Shown piece by piece: positions 1-16,884 of a DNA stretch of 64,000 bases. Both the position numbers and the translations under genes were made by a program. The notes beneath the pieces were generated by a model. The model searched no databases. It saw only the letters and a list, made by a program, of their open reading frames with translations, and was not told the origin of the DNA. Numbering within the stretch: the stretch's first letter is position 1; the number at the start of each line of letters is the position of its first letter. The DNA lies in contig NW_006917098.1 of the NCBI RefSeq assembly GCF_000516985.1, forward strand, positions 620,001 through 684,000, read 5' to 3'. The DNA comes from Pestalotiopsis fici W106-1. Lineage: Eukaryota > Ascomycota > Sordariomycetes > Amphisphaeriales > Sporocadaceae.

Positions 1-86
1 CTGAAAAGAAGGAAAAGGAGAAAGAAAGTAAAGAAAAAGAACAGAAAACCAAAAAAGGAACAAAATTGTTTCGGATCTCGTGATTC

Positions 87-2522
87 ATGACGCCCCAAGC
101 GGAGAACAGCAGTAATCTACGTGGCCGCCGAAGATCACACAATGCCTGTTTACCCTGCAGGTAAGTAAAATTATGCCATATCACAACACTCCTGTCTTGT
201 TCAATTGCTAACAACTACTGGTAACAGGAGGAAAAAGACCCGTTGCCCGGGCGAGAAGCCAGCATGTTCTACTTGCACACGCCTCAACCAGCCGTGTTCT
301 TATGCGCCCGTGATCAAAAATTCACGGAGCGGCCATTCGGTACATCGTCGTGTGACACACCGTCCATTGATGAGCGTCTCTTGACCAGTCGATAGGAAGA
401 GAGGCTCGCGAACCTAGAAGAGAAGCTTGATCGCATCTTGAACGGAAACCTGTAATCCATGAACCTATCCCAAGCTGTAGCACTCATTTTTTGGTGCTGC
501 TGCGTGTGCTCTGCAATAAACTGACTATTCCTCCAGGCCAGCATATACCCCAGCTCCTCGTAGGCCGTCGAAAGATGTCTCTGACATATCCGAGGAGTCT
601 TACTCCCCCAGTCCGGTTCCTGAGCGAAGCACTCCCGCAAGTCTGAACTCGGGGACTCACACTGACTCTACAAACTCAAGACCGCGGCCAGATCAGACTG
701 ACATTGCCCGTGGCATCAGGACCTATTTTAGTCACTGCCACAGACAACCCATTTGGTGCTTTGAGAGGGAGGATGTCTCCAATTTTGCATCACTGCCTGA
801 TGAACTTGTATATAGCATCCTGGCCTTGACTTCACATTTCTCCCCCAGGCAAATTTCTCAGCCATGCCACTATGGCAACGATGCGAGACATCTAATTATG
901 CTGCGCATTGCCAACGGTGCTGTGAGCCTTCCGACTATTGAGAGCTTGTGTCTACTCTCGTATTCTACTTTCATAGGTGCGTGTGGAAGCAAACACAGAA
1001 TTTTTGACAACTAAATTGACATTATTATAGATGGCAACCCCCATCTTGGCCAATTTCATCTCGGCCTTGCTATTCAACTCTGCCGGTCTGCCATGCTTGA
1101 CATGGAATCAATATACACTGGTTCAGATCCAACCATGGAACGAAAGAAGAAGCTTTTCTGGAGCCTACAATTGCTTGAACACTTTTATGGTAGACCGAAC
1201 GGCTTACCAAGCATACCCGTCGAGATTGGAAGGCCAAGTTACGGTCCAGCTGGCGGTGTCCACGGATTTTTCTCGGACTTGGGTCCCAAAACACCACCTC
1301 TCCCAACAGATAGTCTTGGCACCTCAACCCCGGATGAACCAGGGATATGGAATACAGGCCTTCGGCTGGGATGGGTATGGAGTAGAGTGAGAAAGTATGT
1401 TTCGGATTGCTCGCAGAACATACTGAAAGAGCCGTGGCGACACGACTCGACATATGCCATGGTGTGCTCTGACTTTCTGGAAACGGAGAATCGGATTCCC
1501 ATGTGTCACCGCTATGATTCGGTCAAGTTTTACGAGCGAAAAAGAGACGAGCTGAGAAGTGAGCATGACTACTGGGCGGCATGGCTAAAGGAGCAGTTCA
1601 CATACCACTCCATTCCCACGGTCCTCAACCACCCATTTCTCTACATTGTCGGAGCTCAGCACAACCCAAACCTGGCGATTCCTAATACTTTCTGGAGGCG
1701 GTCGTCTGAGCTGGCGCTGATTCATGCGACTTGGATCGTTCGAATCATAGACATGATTGTGGACAAGCAAGTAAAGCTCACCGATCCATTCTTTGCACAC
1801 ATGGCCGCCATTGCTGCCACGGTGCATCTTTACTACTGCTGTGCAGCAGCAGCTAGGCTGAAACATAAATCACACACCGATTTTGCCAAGTGTAGGCAGT
1901 TTCTCAAGAGCTTCACAGCCCACTCTGCAGCTTGCGCAGCTTTGGTATGTCTTTATTATCTGCTCAGCGGCATACGGGCTAACTTTGAAATTAGGATCAT
2001 AATCTGGATAGGATGACCCGAATCGCTGCCGATTCGGATAATATGGATGGGGAGGACTGGATGCCATCCAAGCTAAACTTGAGTGTACCCTTGATGTGGG
2101 ACATTTTGCAGTTTAACTGCATGACCATGACGCCTGCTACCAACTCTGTCGACTTGTTGGATGCTTCACTGACCCCGACGATGGCCCAAGAAGATCTTAG
2201 CGAGTGCACGTTGCTAGAAATTGTCGTCGCGTCGTCGCCAGAGATCAACGTCGATACAACTGATGGAGGACAAACAGCACCTCTTGCCTCTTCTGCTTCT
2301 ACAAAACCTGATACTCCACGCAACATGGTTTGGAATGAAACTAACCTCGAGCCAACGGACAATCTTACGTTTAACACTACCCCATGGCTGTATGCAGATC
2401 TTTCGCAGTTCGCAAGTCTTGGAGATCTGGGCCTACTGGAAGCCCAGTCAGGAATGAATGATAATCGTGCCCAACAACCATGGTGGGAGGGTGGGAACTT
2501 CAGCAATGCCACATTCTACTAG
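87..2522 (+). CDS. Zn2Cys6 fungal-specific transcription factor
   Basis: A nuclear zinc-cluster regulator of the Gal4 class. My model has six exons: 87-160, 228-339, 396-451, 537-976, 1031-1944 and 1995-2522, giving 707 residues. The N-terminus carries a complete zinc cluster split by the first intron: ACLPC, RRKKTR, C, then CSTC and TRLNQPC, matching C-x2-C-x6-C...C-x2-C-x6-C. A short leucine/glutamate-rich heptad segment (EERLANLEEKLDRIL) follows, as is usual for the dimerisation linker. The middle, in exon 5, has the character of the fungal_trans middle-homology region. All introns keep frame and have GT/AG ends. The ATG at 87 is the first in frame, 19 codons before the cluster. The target is unknown; the nearest downstream gene on the same strand is the FAD/aminomethyltransferase gene 2 kb away. 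The family call is firm; exact exon edges are inferred. Confidence 0.88.
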
Positions 2523-7108
<4,586 letters not shown>

Positions 7109-7635
7109 AATTGATTGTTTTTTGATCTTGTCGTTTTTGTGCATGTTATTTTATTTGCATCATAGGCACCTTGTTTGTGGTCTTGGTTCAGACCTTGGTT
7201 ATATGTCGCTACGAATAATGAGCAGAGGGCCTATATTAAGGAGCTCTTTGCATGACTCGGGAGAATGAATTATGTATTTTAGTTTTTGAAGATTATCAGA
7301 CCTGATGATTGGAAATCAATATGATTGAATCAAAGTAATTCGTCGTGTTGACTTTCGACACTTGTGTATCGTGATCGTGACCCATGCAAAGACGTACCAG
7401 CTATAGCACTTGGAAGATATTCACAAGAGTCGCCAAATGGCAATGATCAGAAACATTTTCAAATTCATCATTTTATTAGGGAATGACCGACTATCAAGGT
7501 ATCAAGGTGGCTTTCACCAAATGCAGAAAAATAAAAAATAAAACTCGAAAGGCTTCAAAGTCGAAAGGAGGTATAAATAAGCACGTCCATTTTCATGATC
7601 CATTCCAAACGATATTCCTCGCCCATGAGAACAAA
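7109..7635. other. Convergent 3' region
   Basis: About 530 AT-rich bases between the ends of the FAD oxidoreductase gene (+) and the Ppo gene (-). It holds the two 3' untranslated regions; I see no gene. Confidence 0.5.
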
Positions 7636-10600
7636 CTAGGCATCATAATAAAGCGTGAGAGACGTGGGAATGGGCGACTCCTTGGAGCTCGAGTCCAAGT
7701 AATGTCTCATCTTGATGCCAGCCAAGTCGTGTTCCACAATGGTAAACTTGCCCAGCTTGCCAGGGGCACGACGGACGTTCTTGAGCCTAAAGACCTCACG
7801 GAGCGTGGCAGCCAGCGCCGGGGTGACGAGGCGGGCGCCAAAGCAAAAGTGCAGGCCGTGGCCGAGCAGGATGTAGTCCTTGAACGGGCGCAGGGGGTTG
7901 AGCTTCTCGGGCTCGGGGTACTGCGTCGAGTCCATGGCCGCCTTGGACGTGGCGATGAGCACCGTGTGCCCGGCCTTGACCGTGACGGGCCCGCGGGCGC
8001 CGTCGTTGACCGTCGTGTCCCGGGTGGCGACGCGCGGCAGGCCGGGAACCACGCCGGCGTGGCGCATGCCCTCCATGACGAAGCCGGCCAGCTCGCGCTC
8101 CGACTTGTCCGGGTCCATGTGCGCCAGCTCAATGATGCGCTCCTTGTACTGCTCGTAGCCCGGGCTGAGGTACAAGTCAATGAGGAGCGAGGCCTGCTGG
8201 GTAATATTGCCGGCAACGGGCGCGCCCATGCCGATACAGTCGCCGACCATGTCGCCGATGGGCAGCTTTGAGTCGTTGAGCGCGTGGTACAAACGGTCAG
8301 CCTGGGGTCCGACTTCAAACGCACTGCCCTTGGCGAGCCAGTCCACGGCCTTTTCCTTCAAGCCTTGCTGCGTCTTTAAATGTGTTTCAAAAATGGGCCG
8401 CAGGGCATCGCCCGCCTTCATTGCCGCCTCGCGGAGCTTCCACTCATTGATTGGCATGATATTGAAACTCTGGTACATGAACAAGACAAGGTAAGCACCA
8501 AATGCCTCGAAGATGGATACCAGACCCTTGGGTTTCTCCTGAGTCTTGAGCGGAATGGCAAACTTGTCTGCCAGCCACAGGATGGGCGTAATGTTGGTGA
8601 CATCGCGCACAACGTCAATTGACCGTCTGCCCTTGGAAAGGGTCAATGAGTTTGCACTAATGAGCTTCTTGACATTGGTGCTGAAAAAGTTGGTTATGTC
8701 CTTTTCGAAGCCATCCTCCATAAAGACCTTGTGGAGGATCTTGGACCGCTCGTCATGTCGGTTGGCATCGTCCCAGCCAATCATGAAATCGTGACCGGCA
8801 GTGCAGTTGCGAATGGCATCCTGGTACATGACGCGGAAGTTCTCACGGTCTTCAAACACCTGCTTGCAGCCTTCGTGTGTCTGGACACTGATTATGTCCA
8901 TGCCACTCGGGGGCCGCCTGAGGTCGTATTTGTCCAGCGCACCGTTGCCCTTGAGAATACCGCGTGCGGCCTCTGGAGTGTAAAACGGCAGGAGAGCATA
9001 TGATGAAGTGCCAGTAAAGGCGCCAGGCAAGCCTCTAAACAGCAGTTTGGGCAGCATGCCGCCATAAGCACCTGGAGCGTTGTCCTGGAGCAAAGATGCA
9101 CCCCAATGCGTCAGAGTATTGCTGTTGAGATCGTAGCTCAGAAAACGGTCACCACGGACCAAAGCCACGGCGTCATCGAGAATACCTCGGCCGGTTGTCT
9201 GTCCTGGGCAGACACCACTACCTGGTATGGCGGGCTTTGTGCACTCTGCCATTAGACCAGGGTAGAGCTCCATGTTCTCAATGTGACCATAGAGAAGTTC
9301 CGCAGCTCTGGCAACCGTGGTATCCTCGTTCCACTCGTCAAAGCTTTCGTATGGCTTCAAGTTGAGATATCGACGGAATCTAACACAAAAGTTAGTTATC
9401 TATAAACATAAATTCAATTGTACCACAACTTACTCATTGAGAGTGCAAACGTTAAAGACTTCTCTCGCTTGTAGTTGTCCCATGATATCCACAATTTTCA
9501 GACTGGCTGGAGTTCCGTGGGCACCAAACTCATGAGCCGGTTCTTCAATGGCGTCCTTGATGAGCTCTGCCAATTCAACATCACTAAATCGACCATTAGC
9601 CTGGCGTTTCAGACCGCCAAAAGTCCATTCCTTGGGATCAGTCGCCATGAGCTTGTGGCCGTGGTTCATCATGACCTTTAGGAACTGCTCATGCGTGACA
9701 TCTTCAATGGAAGCCAAGTCAGGAAAGTCGGACCGCAGGACAGCTTCCATCCAGTCGGCGTCGGCGGCGCTGAGGGCCGCGTGCCAATGGTAGAGGACGG
9801 CAAACTCTACAGACACGACGTTGCCGTTGCCTCGCTCGACGCGCTGGCCACCCTTTTTGATTTCCTTGCCCAGGTTGAGGTTCCACTCCGAGTTGGCTCG
9901 GGGGGTATTGAGGATGGCCGAGACATAGTCCTTCAATACAACTGTAGCAAAGAAGCCCACATTAATGTTGCGAGAAATTTGGAAAATGTCTTCATCTTGC
10001 CTGAGCGTATGAAATTAGCCTAGGTACTACAAGTCATTGCATGTAAGGGGTAGATTTTACTCACCATTTCTGTCCCTCACTATCAAGTTCTTCCCAGGGC
10101 TTGTATTTGCCGTCTTCATTGACTTGGATCAAGGATTCCGCAATAAAGTTGTGGTGGCGCGAGAACATGATCAAGACGGCGACGACGGGCGGCGGCATCA
10201 TCATGATTCTCTCCGACGCAATTGAGTCGGGGTATATGAAACCATTCTCATATGTACGCACCCGCTTTTGCTCCTTTTCCGTGTTTCCATACAGCGTGCT
10301 CAAGTCAACATAACTAGATGTCTCATTGATAAAGGGATCCTTGCGGCTTGTCTGGAAACACTCGTGGATAACGACTGTCGCAAATGCAAAGAACATGCGG
10401 TTCAGGCCTGATGGATGTTTGCGAAAGGGTCCCTCGCGCTTCAACAAGGCGTCATAGACGGCCTCGACGTCTGGGAGGTTGGGACCCTTGGACTTCATGG
10501 GCGGCACGTTGCGAGCATACGGCGAGCCCGCCTTGCCCATCTCTGGGAACCAGGGGTTGTTGCCGCCTCCATCGTGTCTCCGATATCTCGACGTTGGACC

Positions 10601-10951
10601 GGCCGATGTGAGAGCGGGATGGGGCAGATCTGCCCAGAGCATTGAGATGAATGCATCGGAAATGCCTTGACTCAAACCGCTGTTGGGTGGCATTCCCTGG
10701 AGCATGGCAACACCCTTTTCCAACAGCAAGTCCTTGTCATCCAGAGCCTCGCCAGAGGCGAGTGTCGGAAGGGCATGGGCAAGTGTGTGCTTGTCCTTGA
10801 AGCTGAGACCGGCAAGATCAGAAAAGACACCAGTCTTTTCACCGTTTACCGCTCCCGCAGCAGTGGCAGCTTGCTGGTCTGTACGTCCATCGGCTGCCTT
10901 GCTGGGACGCCTGTTGATGGTCCCAATGAGAGACTTTAGTCTTCCAGGCAT
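7636..10951 (-). CDS. ppo: Psi-producing oxygenase (fatty-acid dioxygenase-P450 fusion, linoleate diol synthase family)
   Basis: Three exons, 10951-10065, 10000-9434 and 9379-7636, give 1065 residues, the normal size for fungal Ppo enzymes. The N-terminal half is an animal-type heme peroxidase/dioxygenase domain. It has the distal histidine at VIHECF (His196), the conserved TSSYVDLSTLYGN stretch, SRHHNFIAESL, and the catalytic tyrosine and proximal histidine in EFAVLYHWH (Tyr366, His369). The C-terminal half is a cytochrome P450 domain with an ExxR helix (EGMR) and an intact heme-thiolate loop GHGLHFCFG (Cys997). The I-helix reads AGNITQ where typical P450s have an acid-alcohol pair, as expected of hydroperoxide isomerases. 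Family enzymes oxidise linoleate or oleate to hydroperoxides and then rearrange them to diols, signals that balance sexual and asexual sporulation. The intact cysteine argues for both activities. Which paralog (A, B or C) this is cannot be decided here. Confidence 0.93.
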
Positions 10952-12277
10952 GTTGTTGTGTATAGAAAGACGGCTGTTTAGACAGGTCACAGCTTTAGGA
11001 AGGATGATTTGGTAAGTATAAAAAAAAGGAGAGAGAAAGGAAAGTTTTCCGGGATACGACCTCGAAAGAAAACTATTTGTCACAGCTGCTCACCCTCCTC
11101 TTGCCTCCTTGCCTCGGTTACGTTGCACGATACTTGCCTAGAGTAGCACAAGATACTAGAGCTCACCAAATGAGGGAGAGATCCTCATGACATAGCTTGA
11201 AGCTTTGTCCACAAAGTGGTCCACCATGGTGCAAAACATGTTTTGTCTCTCATCTCGGCAGTGATCCAAGGGCGTCAAGCTGCGGTGACCAAGTGTACGA
11301 CCGTAAGACCAATCGAGCCGTCCCGATTGGCCGTAAACTATATCGCGATAGCGTCGTCTTGCTTCTGCTTTTGGGCAGCTCCACAGCGGGCTCGGGACGG
11401 CGGGACGAGTGGAGATGAGTGAGCGCCAAACCGATTGAGTATGCCGATCTCTAGCTCAAGGGACCGGCCTCATTGGCTAGAGAGCGGCTGACTCCGCGCA
11501 CCATCGAATGCAATACTCTTGCGACCCCATCGCGAACCAGCCAGTTGGGTATAGCCCTTGGACGCTAGACAATGCAGCAATGCAAATTCGATCGCAGCTG
11601 AGATGGGATCGTCACCGCTAAGACAGACAAGACCACTGGAGATCGATTCCTTTGGTGAAAAAATGCCGTGCGTAGACGATATACTATGATAGATATCCAC
11701 TCAGACCTACGAGACCCAGAAGGGCGGCCTAGTACAGACAGGGTGGGAGCACAGAGGCATTTGACTTTCACCGCGCTTGAAGTCGACTCGCGTGGCTGGC
11801 TGATCGTCACTCTCCTTCCGCATATAACGTGTAACGTGAAGATGTAGGTGGGCGGGTGGGACGGCGTTAACCCAGTGCCTCCTAGTCGCAACCTGTTCGG
11901 CGACATCTATGATGCGTGCGACACTGGACATTAGAAGCTCTGTCATTGAGTCAAGCTGATTGGTTAATTGAAGAGTTCAGAGACATTGTGCAGGACTAAG
12001 CAATGTGATCGGCAACCTGGACAGGATTACGCCAAGGCGAGTCTCCAAGATTATCGAAAAAAGGTTGGAGGACCGCGAAAAAGGGTATCGATACTCTGCC
12101 GTGTTTGGACGACGATCAATTGGTTGCCCCTATCGTGGCGGCGGATTCCTCATCATTCTGCTCCTCGCTGGACTCGCATATCCCTCTCTTTCTTTGCCAA
12201 TCCCACCATCTGTCTGGTTGAGCCTGTTTACATTTTCTTGTTACAAACAATTGCACCACTCGATATTGTCTGTGAAA
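10952..12277. promoter_or_regulatory. Divergent intergenic region between ppo and the DUF2235 gene
   Basis: About 1.3 kb separates two divergently transcribed genes, so both promoters lie here. Several CCAAT/ATTGG pentamers occur between about 11310 and 11475, on both strands. The open frames inside are short and unrecognisable. An ATG at 12005 is in frame with the downstream gene, but the extra 91 residues look non-coding, so I use the ATG at 12278. Confidence 0.45.
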
Positions 12278-14199
12278 ATGGAGAGGAAAGTGAGTAGGAC
12301 AGGTTCATACCCGATTCAGGATACTGCATTCATTCCCAGCACGACCTTTGAAGGCCCACTGCCCGATGGCGACCTCAAAAATCTCCGGCTCCCGCCGACG
12401 ATGCGGGCCTTGAGAAAAGCGGAAGATACCAAGAACCATCCGCGAACTCTCGTCATTTGCCTCGACGGAACTGGCGATCAGTTTGACAATGACAATAGCA
12501 ATATTGTCAACTTTGTCTCGTGCCTCAAGAAGCACTCGCCAGCGGAACAGGTCACGTATTACCAGTCCGGCATCGGCACCTATGACAAGGGCGGGTTGTC
12601 AAATGGCATCGGAGCAGCCATGGACATGGCCGTGGGTAGCGGATTGGGTAAGTGCCGTCGCCGCCAGGCGTACACACACTCACACACCAATGCTGCTTCC
12701 CGTAAGAAATACTCACACAATGTACTAGGCATTCATATAAAGGACGCGTACAAGTTCTTGATGCAGAACTATCACGATGGCGACAAGATTTGTCTGTTTG
12801 GCTTCTCCCGCGGCGCCTACACGGTGCGCTGCTTGGCCGGCATGTTGCACAAGGTTGGCCTGCTGCCTGCCAGCAACGGGTCCCAGCTCAACTTTGCCTA
12901 CAACTTTTACAAGGACGACACGGAGGACGGCCGGAAGCTCGCTGCCGGGTTCAAGCGGACCTTTTGCACCCACGTCGAGGTTCACTTTGTCGGCGTGTGG
13001 GATTGCGTCGCGAGCGTGGGCTTCATCCCGCGCCGGCTGCCCTTTAGCAAGTCGCCGACCAATTCCATCCGGCACTTTCGACATGCCATGGCTCTGGATG
13101 AGCACCGTGCCAAGTTCAAGGTCTGTCAGTGGCAGCAGCAAAACCCGGATGCCGACAGCAAGCACCCCAAGCGCCGCGAGACTGTCGATTTTACGCCGGC
13201 CGGTCGCGTCAGACGGCGCTTTGGGTTGAAAAAGACGCCCGCAATGGCAACCACCAACGGAGTGGCCGCTAATGGCTACACAAATGGCTATACCAATGGA
13301 CATACCAATGGTGCCACAAATGGCGACCTGGCGAGACCTAAAGTCAGTAAGGTGCTGTCAGATAGCCAGTCCAGCCTGGAACGCAAATTCCAGGAGCAGG
13401 ACAAGGCGCATCACCGAAACCGGTTCTTTGAGACGGACGTGCTCGAGGTGTGGTTCAGTAAGCTCTCTCCCATTAGCATGAGTTTTCCGCCTTTGCAAGA
13501 GTTACCTTGAGCTTCATTCATACAGCTGTGGAAAAAAAACAATTGCTAACACATCTGTCAACTGTAGTGGGCTGCCACGCCGACGTGGGCGGCGGCGCCG
13601 TGGCCAACGAGACGCGGCACATGCTGTCGCGGATCCCGCTGCGGTGGATGATGCGGCAGTGTTTTGACTGCAACACGGGCATCCTGTTTGACACGGCGCG
13701 GCTGGCCGAGTTTGGCCTCGACGTGCACACGCTGTGGCCCAAGTACCAGCAGCCGGTGCGGCCCATTGCCGGCCCGCCGCCGCGGCTCGTGGAAAAGTAC
13801 GAAAAGAAGACGCTGGCGCCCCTGTACCGCCGCTCCGTCTTTTTGCCCATCGGCTCCCAGGACGACCGCATCGAGAACGCCCCCTCGGCCGAGAAGCTCA
13901 ACTACATTCTGCCCTCCGAGTCGGACGAGGATTACTTTGACGGTCTGGAAAGGTGCAATGACATGCTCCGGATTGCCCGCGTCTGGTGGATTCTCGAGCT
14001 GTGGCCCATCAAGCTGCGCATCTTGACCAAGGAGGGCGACGGATGGGAGAAGCACGTGCGCATGAATCTTGGGAGACATCGCGGTGTCCGATGCAGTGAG
14101 CCCAAAATGCACTGGACTGTTCAGCACGCCATTGCTGAAGGGAGGTACAATCTAAAGGCCAAGTGTGAAAAGGGTGTGTGTTGGACAGAGACTTATTAA
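12278..14199 (+). CDS. DUF2235 (Tle1-type) alpha/beta hydrolase, putative phospholipase
   Basis: Three exons, 12278-12647, 12729-13457 and 13568-14199, give 576 residues. The protein matches the DUF2235 family, which includes the bacterial type VI secretion phospholipase effectors called Tle1. It starts with the strand-turn motif LVICLDGTGDQF (58-69), followed by the nucleophile elbow LFGFSRGAY with Ser150, and by GCHADVGGG with Asp372 right after the second intron. The role in fungi is largely unknown; a membrane-lipid or acyl-ester hydrolase is the family-based guess. A low-complexity run of TNG/NGY repeats (about residues 295-318) is inserted in the middle. The first intron is 81 bases, in frame and free of stops, so a retained form would still be translated. 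The gene is divergent from ppo. Confidence 0.85.
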
Positions 14200-14958
14200 A
14201 ACCATGTTGTTTTTGTTTTGTTTTTCGTATGAAGTAACGACACTAATAAGCATTCAATCATTCTTGTAATCATCACAGCATTTGTGCTTCATCTTTTTTC
14301 ACCAAACATCCGTGATGAAAAAAAAAAAAAAAAAAAAAAAAAGACCCCGCAGTGATTAAACAGCCCGTACCTTGGTGCTAAAGTGATGTCATTTCCCTGC
14401 CCACGCCAATACCTGTCTACCTGGCATGGTGCCAATTGAAATCCTAGTCTGTCGTGTAAGTCCTGGTCTACTCACATTCATCATGCCCGCATCCTCAATC
14501 ACAATTCATCGCAGTTGAGAATCTCTTCAGAAACAAGAGAGAATAGCTTCTGAGCAAGACACGTCTGGGTTAACATTAAAGAAAATTTCGGATTAAAGCA
14601 ATTGTTGACGCCGCGTCGCAAATGTGCCTCGGCAACTTCATCCGGAGGCCTATTACGACTCTGCCGCTCCGCAAGACAACCGTAAGACATTTCCAATCCG
14701 TCCCTTGCATTTAGCGGACGGGCTGAGATATCCTAAGTCTCAATTTAAGATCCCATAACTTAAAAAAGATCATTTTCATTGCTTAGTCACTCACTTGACC
14801 ATTGAACTGAAGCAAGGTTTCATTCACAATTGTAGTGTAAAGCTTGATGACGTTCTTTATCATTATGTATTATTAAGAGTGTCTCTGTCTCTGCATTGCT
14901 AGGTAGCTAGGTATAGTTTCGTTCCGCATTAATCAGGCATTACTCATTTCTTCCGCGT
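14200..14958. other. Convergent 3' region with A25 tract
   Basis: Non-coding sequence between the ends of the DUF2235 gene (+) and the Ysc84 gene (-). It contains a 25-base homopolymer A run at 14318-14342 and a small TAGGTAGCTAGGTA cluster near 14900. No gene is seen. Confidence 0.5.
14318..14342. repeat. Poly(A) tract, 25 bases
   Basis: An uninterrupted run of 25 A residues just beyond the end of the DUF2235 gene. Length may be imprecise, as homopolymers are hard to sequence. Confidence 0.9.
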
Positions 14959-16575
14959 TCAAGCATACTTCACATCACCTTGCGGGTGCACACCGCCATG
15001 CGCAGAAGGGTCTCCATGGCCAACTCCCTCAGTGCCAGCAAGATCGCCGGGAGTTGGTCCCTTACCAACCTCCTCGACGACCTTCTCATCGGCCCGGCCG
15101 CCCTCGGCGCTCTTCAGCACCTCCATGAGCTGCCGAGCACCAAGAGGCCATGGCACGATCTCGCCCTTGCCGCCGTCACTAACTAGGCCCTGGTGAGGCT
15201 TCACGTCACCGCGCAGCACGCGCTCAGGCGTGATACCCTTCTCCGCATAGAAGGCTGCATTGGCGTCGGGACGCTGCACAATGACTGTTCCATCGGCCTG
15301 AATACCAGCGTAGAATCCGCGAGACTTCATGTATGACCATACTGGCTTGCCAGCACCAATAGCTGCGTCGACAGATGTACCAGCGCCCACGGGGCCAGCC
15401 ACAACTGTGATCTCGCCTCCAAGACTGAAACGTGGCTTTGTGAAGGCCTTGACAGCCTCCTCGGTATTGAGTACACAGACGCAATCATAGATGTCAAGGC
15501 CAACCATGAAGCCGGCGCCCAGAGTGTGGACTAGGAAACCTGATGGCGGGGACCAAGATCCGTCGGGCAAGCGCGACATGACGATACCAGAGCCCGAGGC
15601 ACCAGAAATGTGCAGACCAGTACGGAAGACTGTGAAGATGGCAATACCCTTGGCCTGTGCTATGGCCTTGGAAGGCACCTTGACCAAAGTCTTGGCCTTG
15701 GGGTTCGGTGTGGGACCCGGGTTCGTTGCGTGGCCGGGCGATGGTGGCGGTTGAGTCGACTCGGTGTAGAATCCATCCTCTATTATATAGTTAGCACTTG
15801 AAGACCACGGAGATCATTGGAATAATGGAGTCAACTTACTGCAGAAAGACTTTAGAATGCGAGCGGCCTTGTCACATTCCTTGTCCATGCTCGTCGGCCA
15901 GAAAGCTTCCGCGCCTAGCTTGTTGGTAATCTTGTTGACGGGCACACCAGCCTTAACACTCCAGTCGTAGAAACGCTCGCCAAAGGTTTTCTTCTTCTTG
16001 GCATCGGGGTTCTGCTGACTCTGCGATGCAGCCCCGATAGCAGCACCAGTTGCACCCGCTGCCACGACTGCAGGGCCTACAGAGCCATGGGATTCGGTTG
16101 TCGTGGGAGCAGCGGCCTGCTGCTGCTGCTGCTGCTGCTGCGGCGACGGCGGCGCCTCAGTAGCTCCGGGCGGAGGAGGGAAGTAGGGTGCTGCTTGCCC
16201 TTGGCTGGACCCGGGTCGCGAGGTCGGGCGCGGAGGCAGCACTGGGGGCTTCTCATCTCCGTGAACATCCAACCCTGGCGTGGGCTCGTAGCTCGGCGGT
16301 GGCTGTTGTGAATAGTCGGCGGGATTCGACTGGAGAGGGTGGTATGCTTGGTAGCCTTGGTTCTGGCTCTGGCTCGGCGGGGGCCCCGGTGGCGGGGGAG
16401 GGTAGTAGTCTTGTTGGCCAGAAGACGCAGGAGGATGTACCATCTCTTGATACTGAGGAGGGTTCTGCTCTGATGCTGCTTGGCTGCTGCCCGAGGGACC
16501 GGCTACGCTGGCCGTCTCAGCATAGTAGTCCGGGTTCTGGCCGTGAGCATGTTGGTTATTCGAGGGTGCGCTCAT
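14959..16575 (-). CDS. Ysc84/SYLF-domain actin-binding protein
   Basis: Two exons, 16575-15840 and 15779-14959, give 518 residues. The N-terminal 200 residues are low-complexity: proline-rich blocks (for example YYPPPPPGPPP) and a glutamine run. From about residue 220 the protein becomes the Ysc84 (SYLF, formerly DUF500) domain: FGERFYDWSVKAGVPVNK, then KAKTLVKVPSKAIAQAKGIA, then FSLGGEITVVAGPVGAGTS. In yeast Ysc84/Lsb3 this module binds actin and phosphoinositides at endocytic patches, together with an SH3 domain. No SH3 domain is visible here; instead the proline-rich N-terminus could be a ligand for SH3 partners, which is inference. The 60-base intron falls in KSFC/KDGFY and is canonical. 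Confidence 0.88.
16117..16140. repeat. CTG/CAG trinucleotide repeat in coding sequence
   Basis: About eight CTG units on the + strand, read as CAG on the coding (-) strand. They encode the glutamine run of the Ysc84 protein and are a likely length-polymorphic site. Confidence 0.85.
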
Positions 16576-16784
16576 TGCTGTTGTTGAAGATGTGCTCGAG
16601 AAGAGAGCAAAGGGAGGAGAGAAAGTTGATGGGATGTTCTACTTTCTGTGAAGACGAAATCAAGTATGGCGGGTAACAGCAAGTCGAGTCTGATGCGATC
16701 GCTGTTGGTGGTGATGATGAAGAGGTATTGTGGATGAATGGTTCGAAATGAATCAGGAACAGGTCGTTAATATAGCTTCCGAGC

Positions 16785-16884
16785 NNNNNNNNNNNNNNNN
16801 NNNNNNNNNNNNNNNNNNNNNNNNNNNNNNNNNNNNNNNNNNNNNNNNNNNNNNNNNNNNNNNNNNNNNNNNNNNNNNNNNNNN
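16785..16884. other. Assembly gap (100 N)
   Basis: Exactly 100 undetermined bases, the usual placeholder for a scaffold join of unknown size. It lies about 210 bases upstream of the Ysc84 start, so the promoter of that gene may be incomplete, and the order of the two sides rests on scaffolding only. Confidence 0.99.

Noticed and set aside
7483..8271. 262-codon + strand frame opposite the ppo C-terminus
   Set aside because: Antisense shadow of the P450-domain exon, which has clear heme-binding motifs on the other strand.
12005..12277. N-terminal extension of the DUF2235 protein from ATG 12005
   Set aside because: The added 91 residues have no coding character and relatives start close to the hydrolase fold; ATG 12278 is more likely.
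16087..16676. Plus-strand frames across the CTG repeat, including a leucine run
   Set aside because: They are opposite the Ysc84 gene; the leucine run is only the other reading of the CAG repeat.
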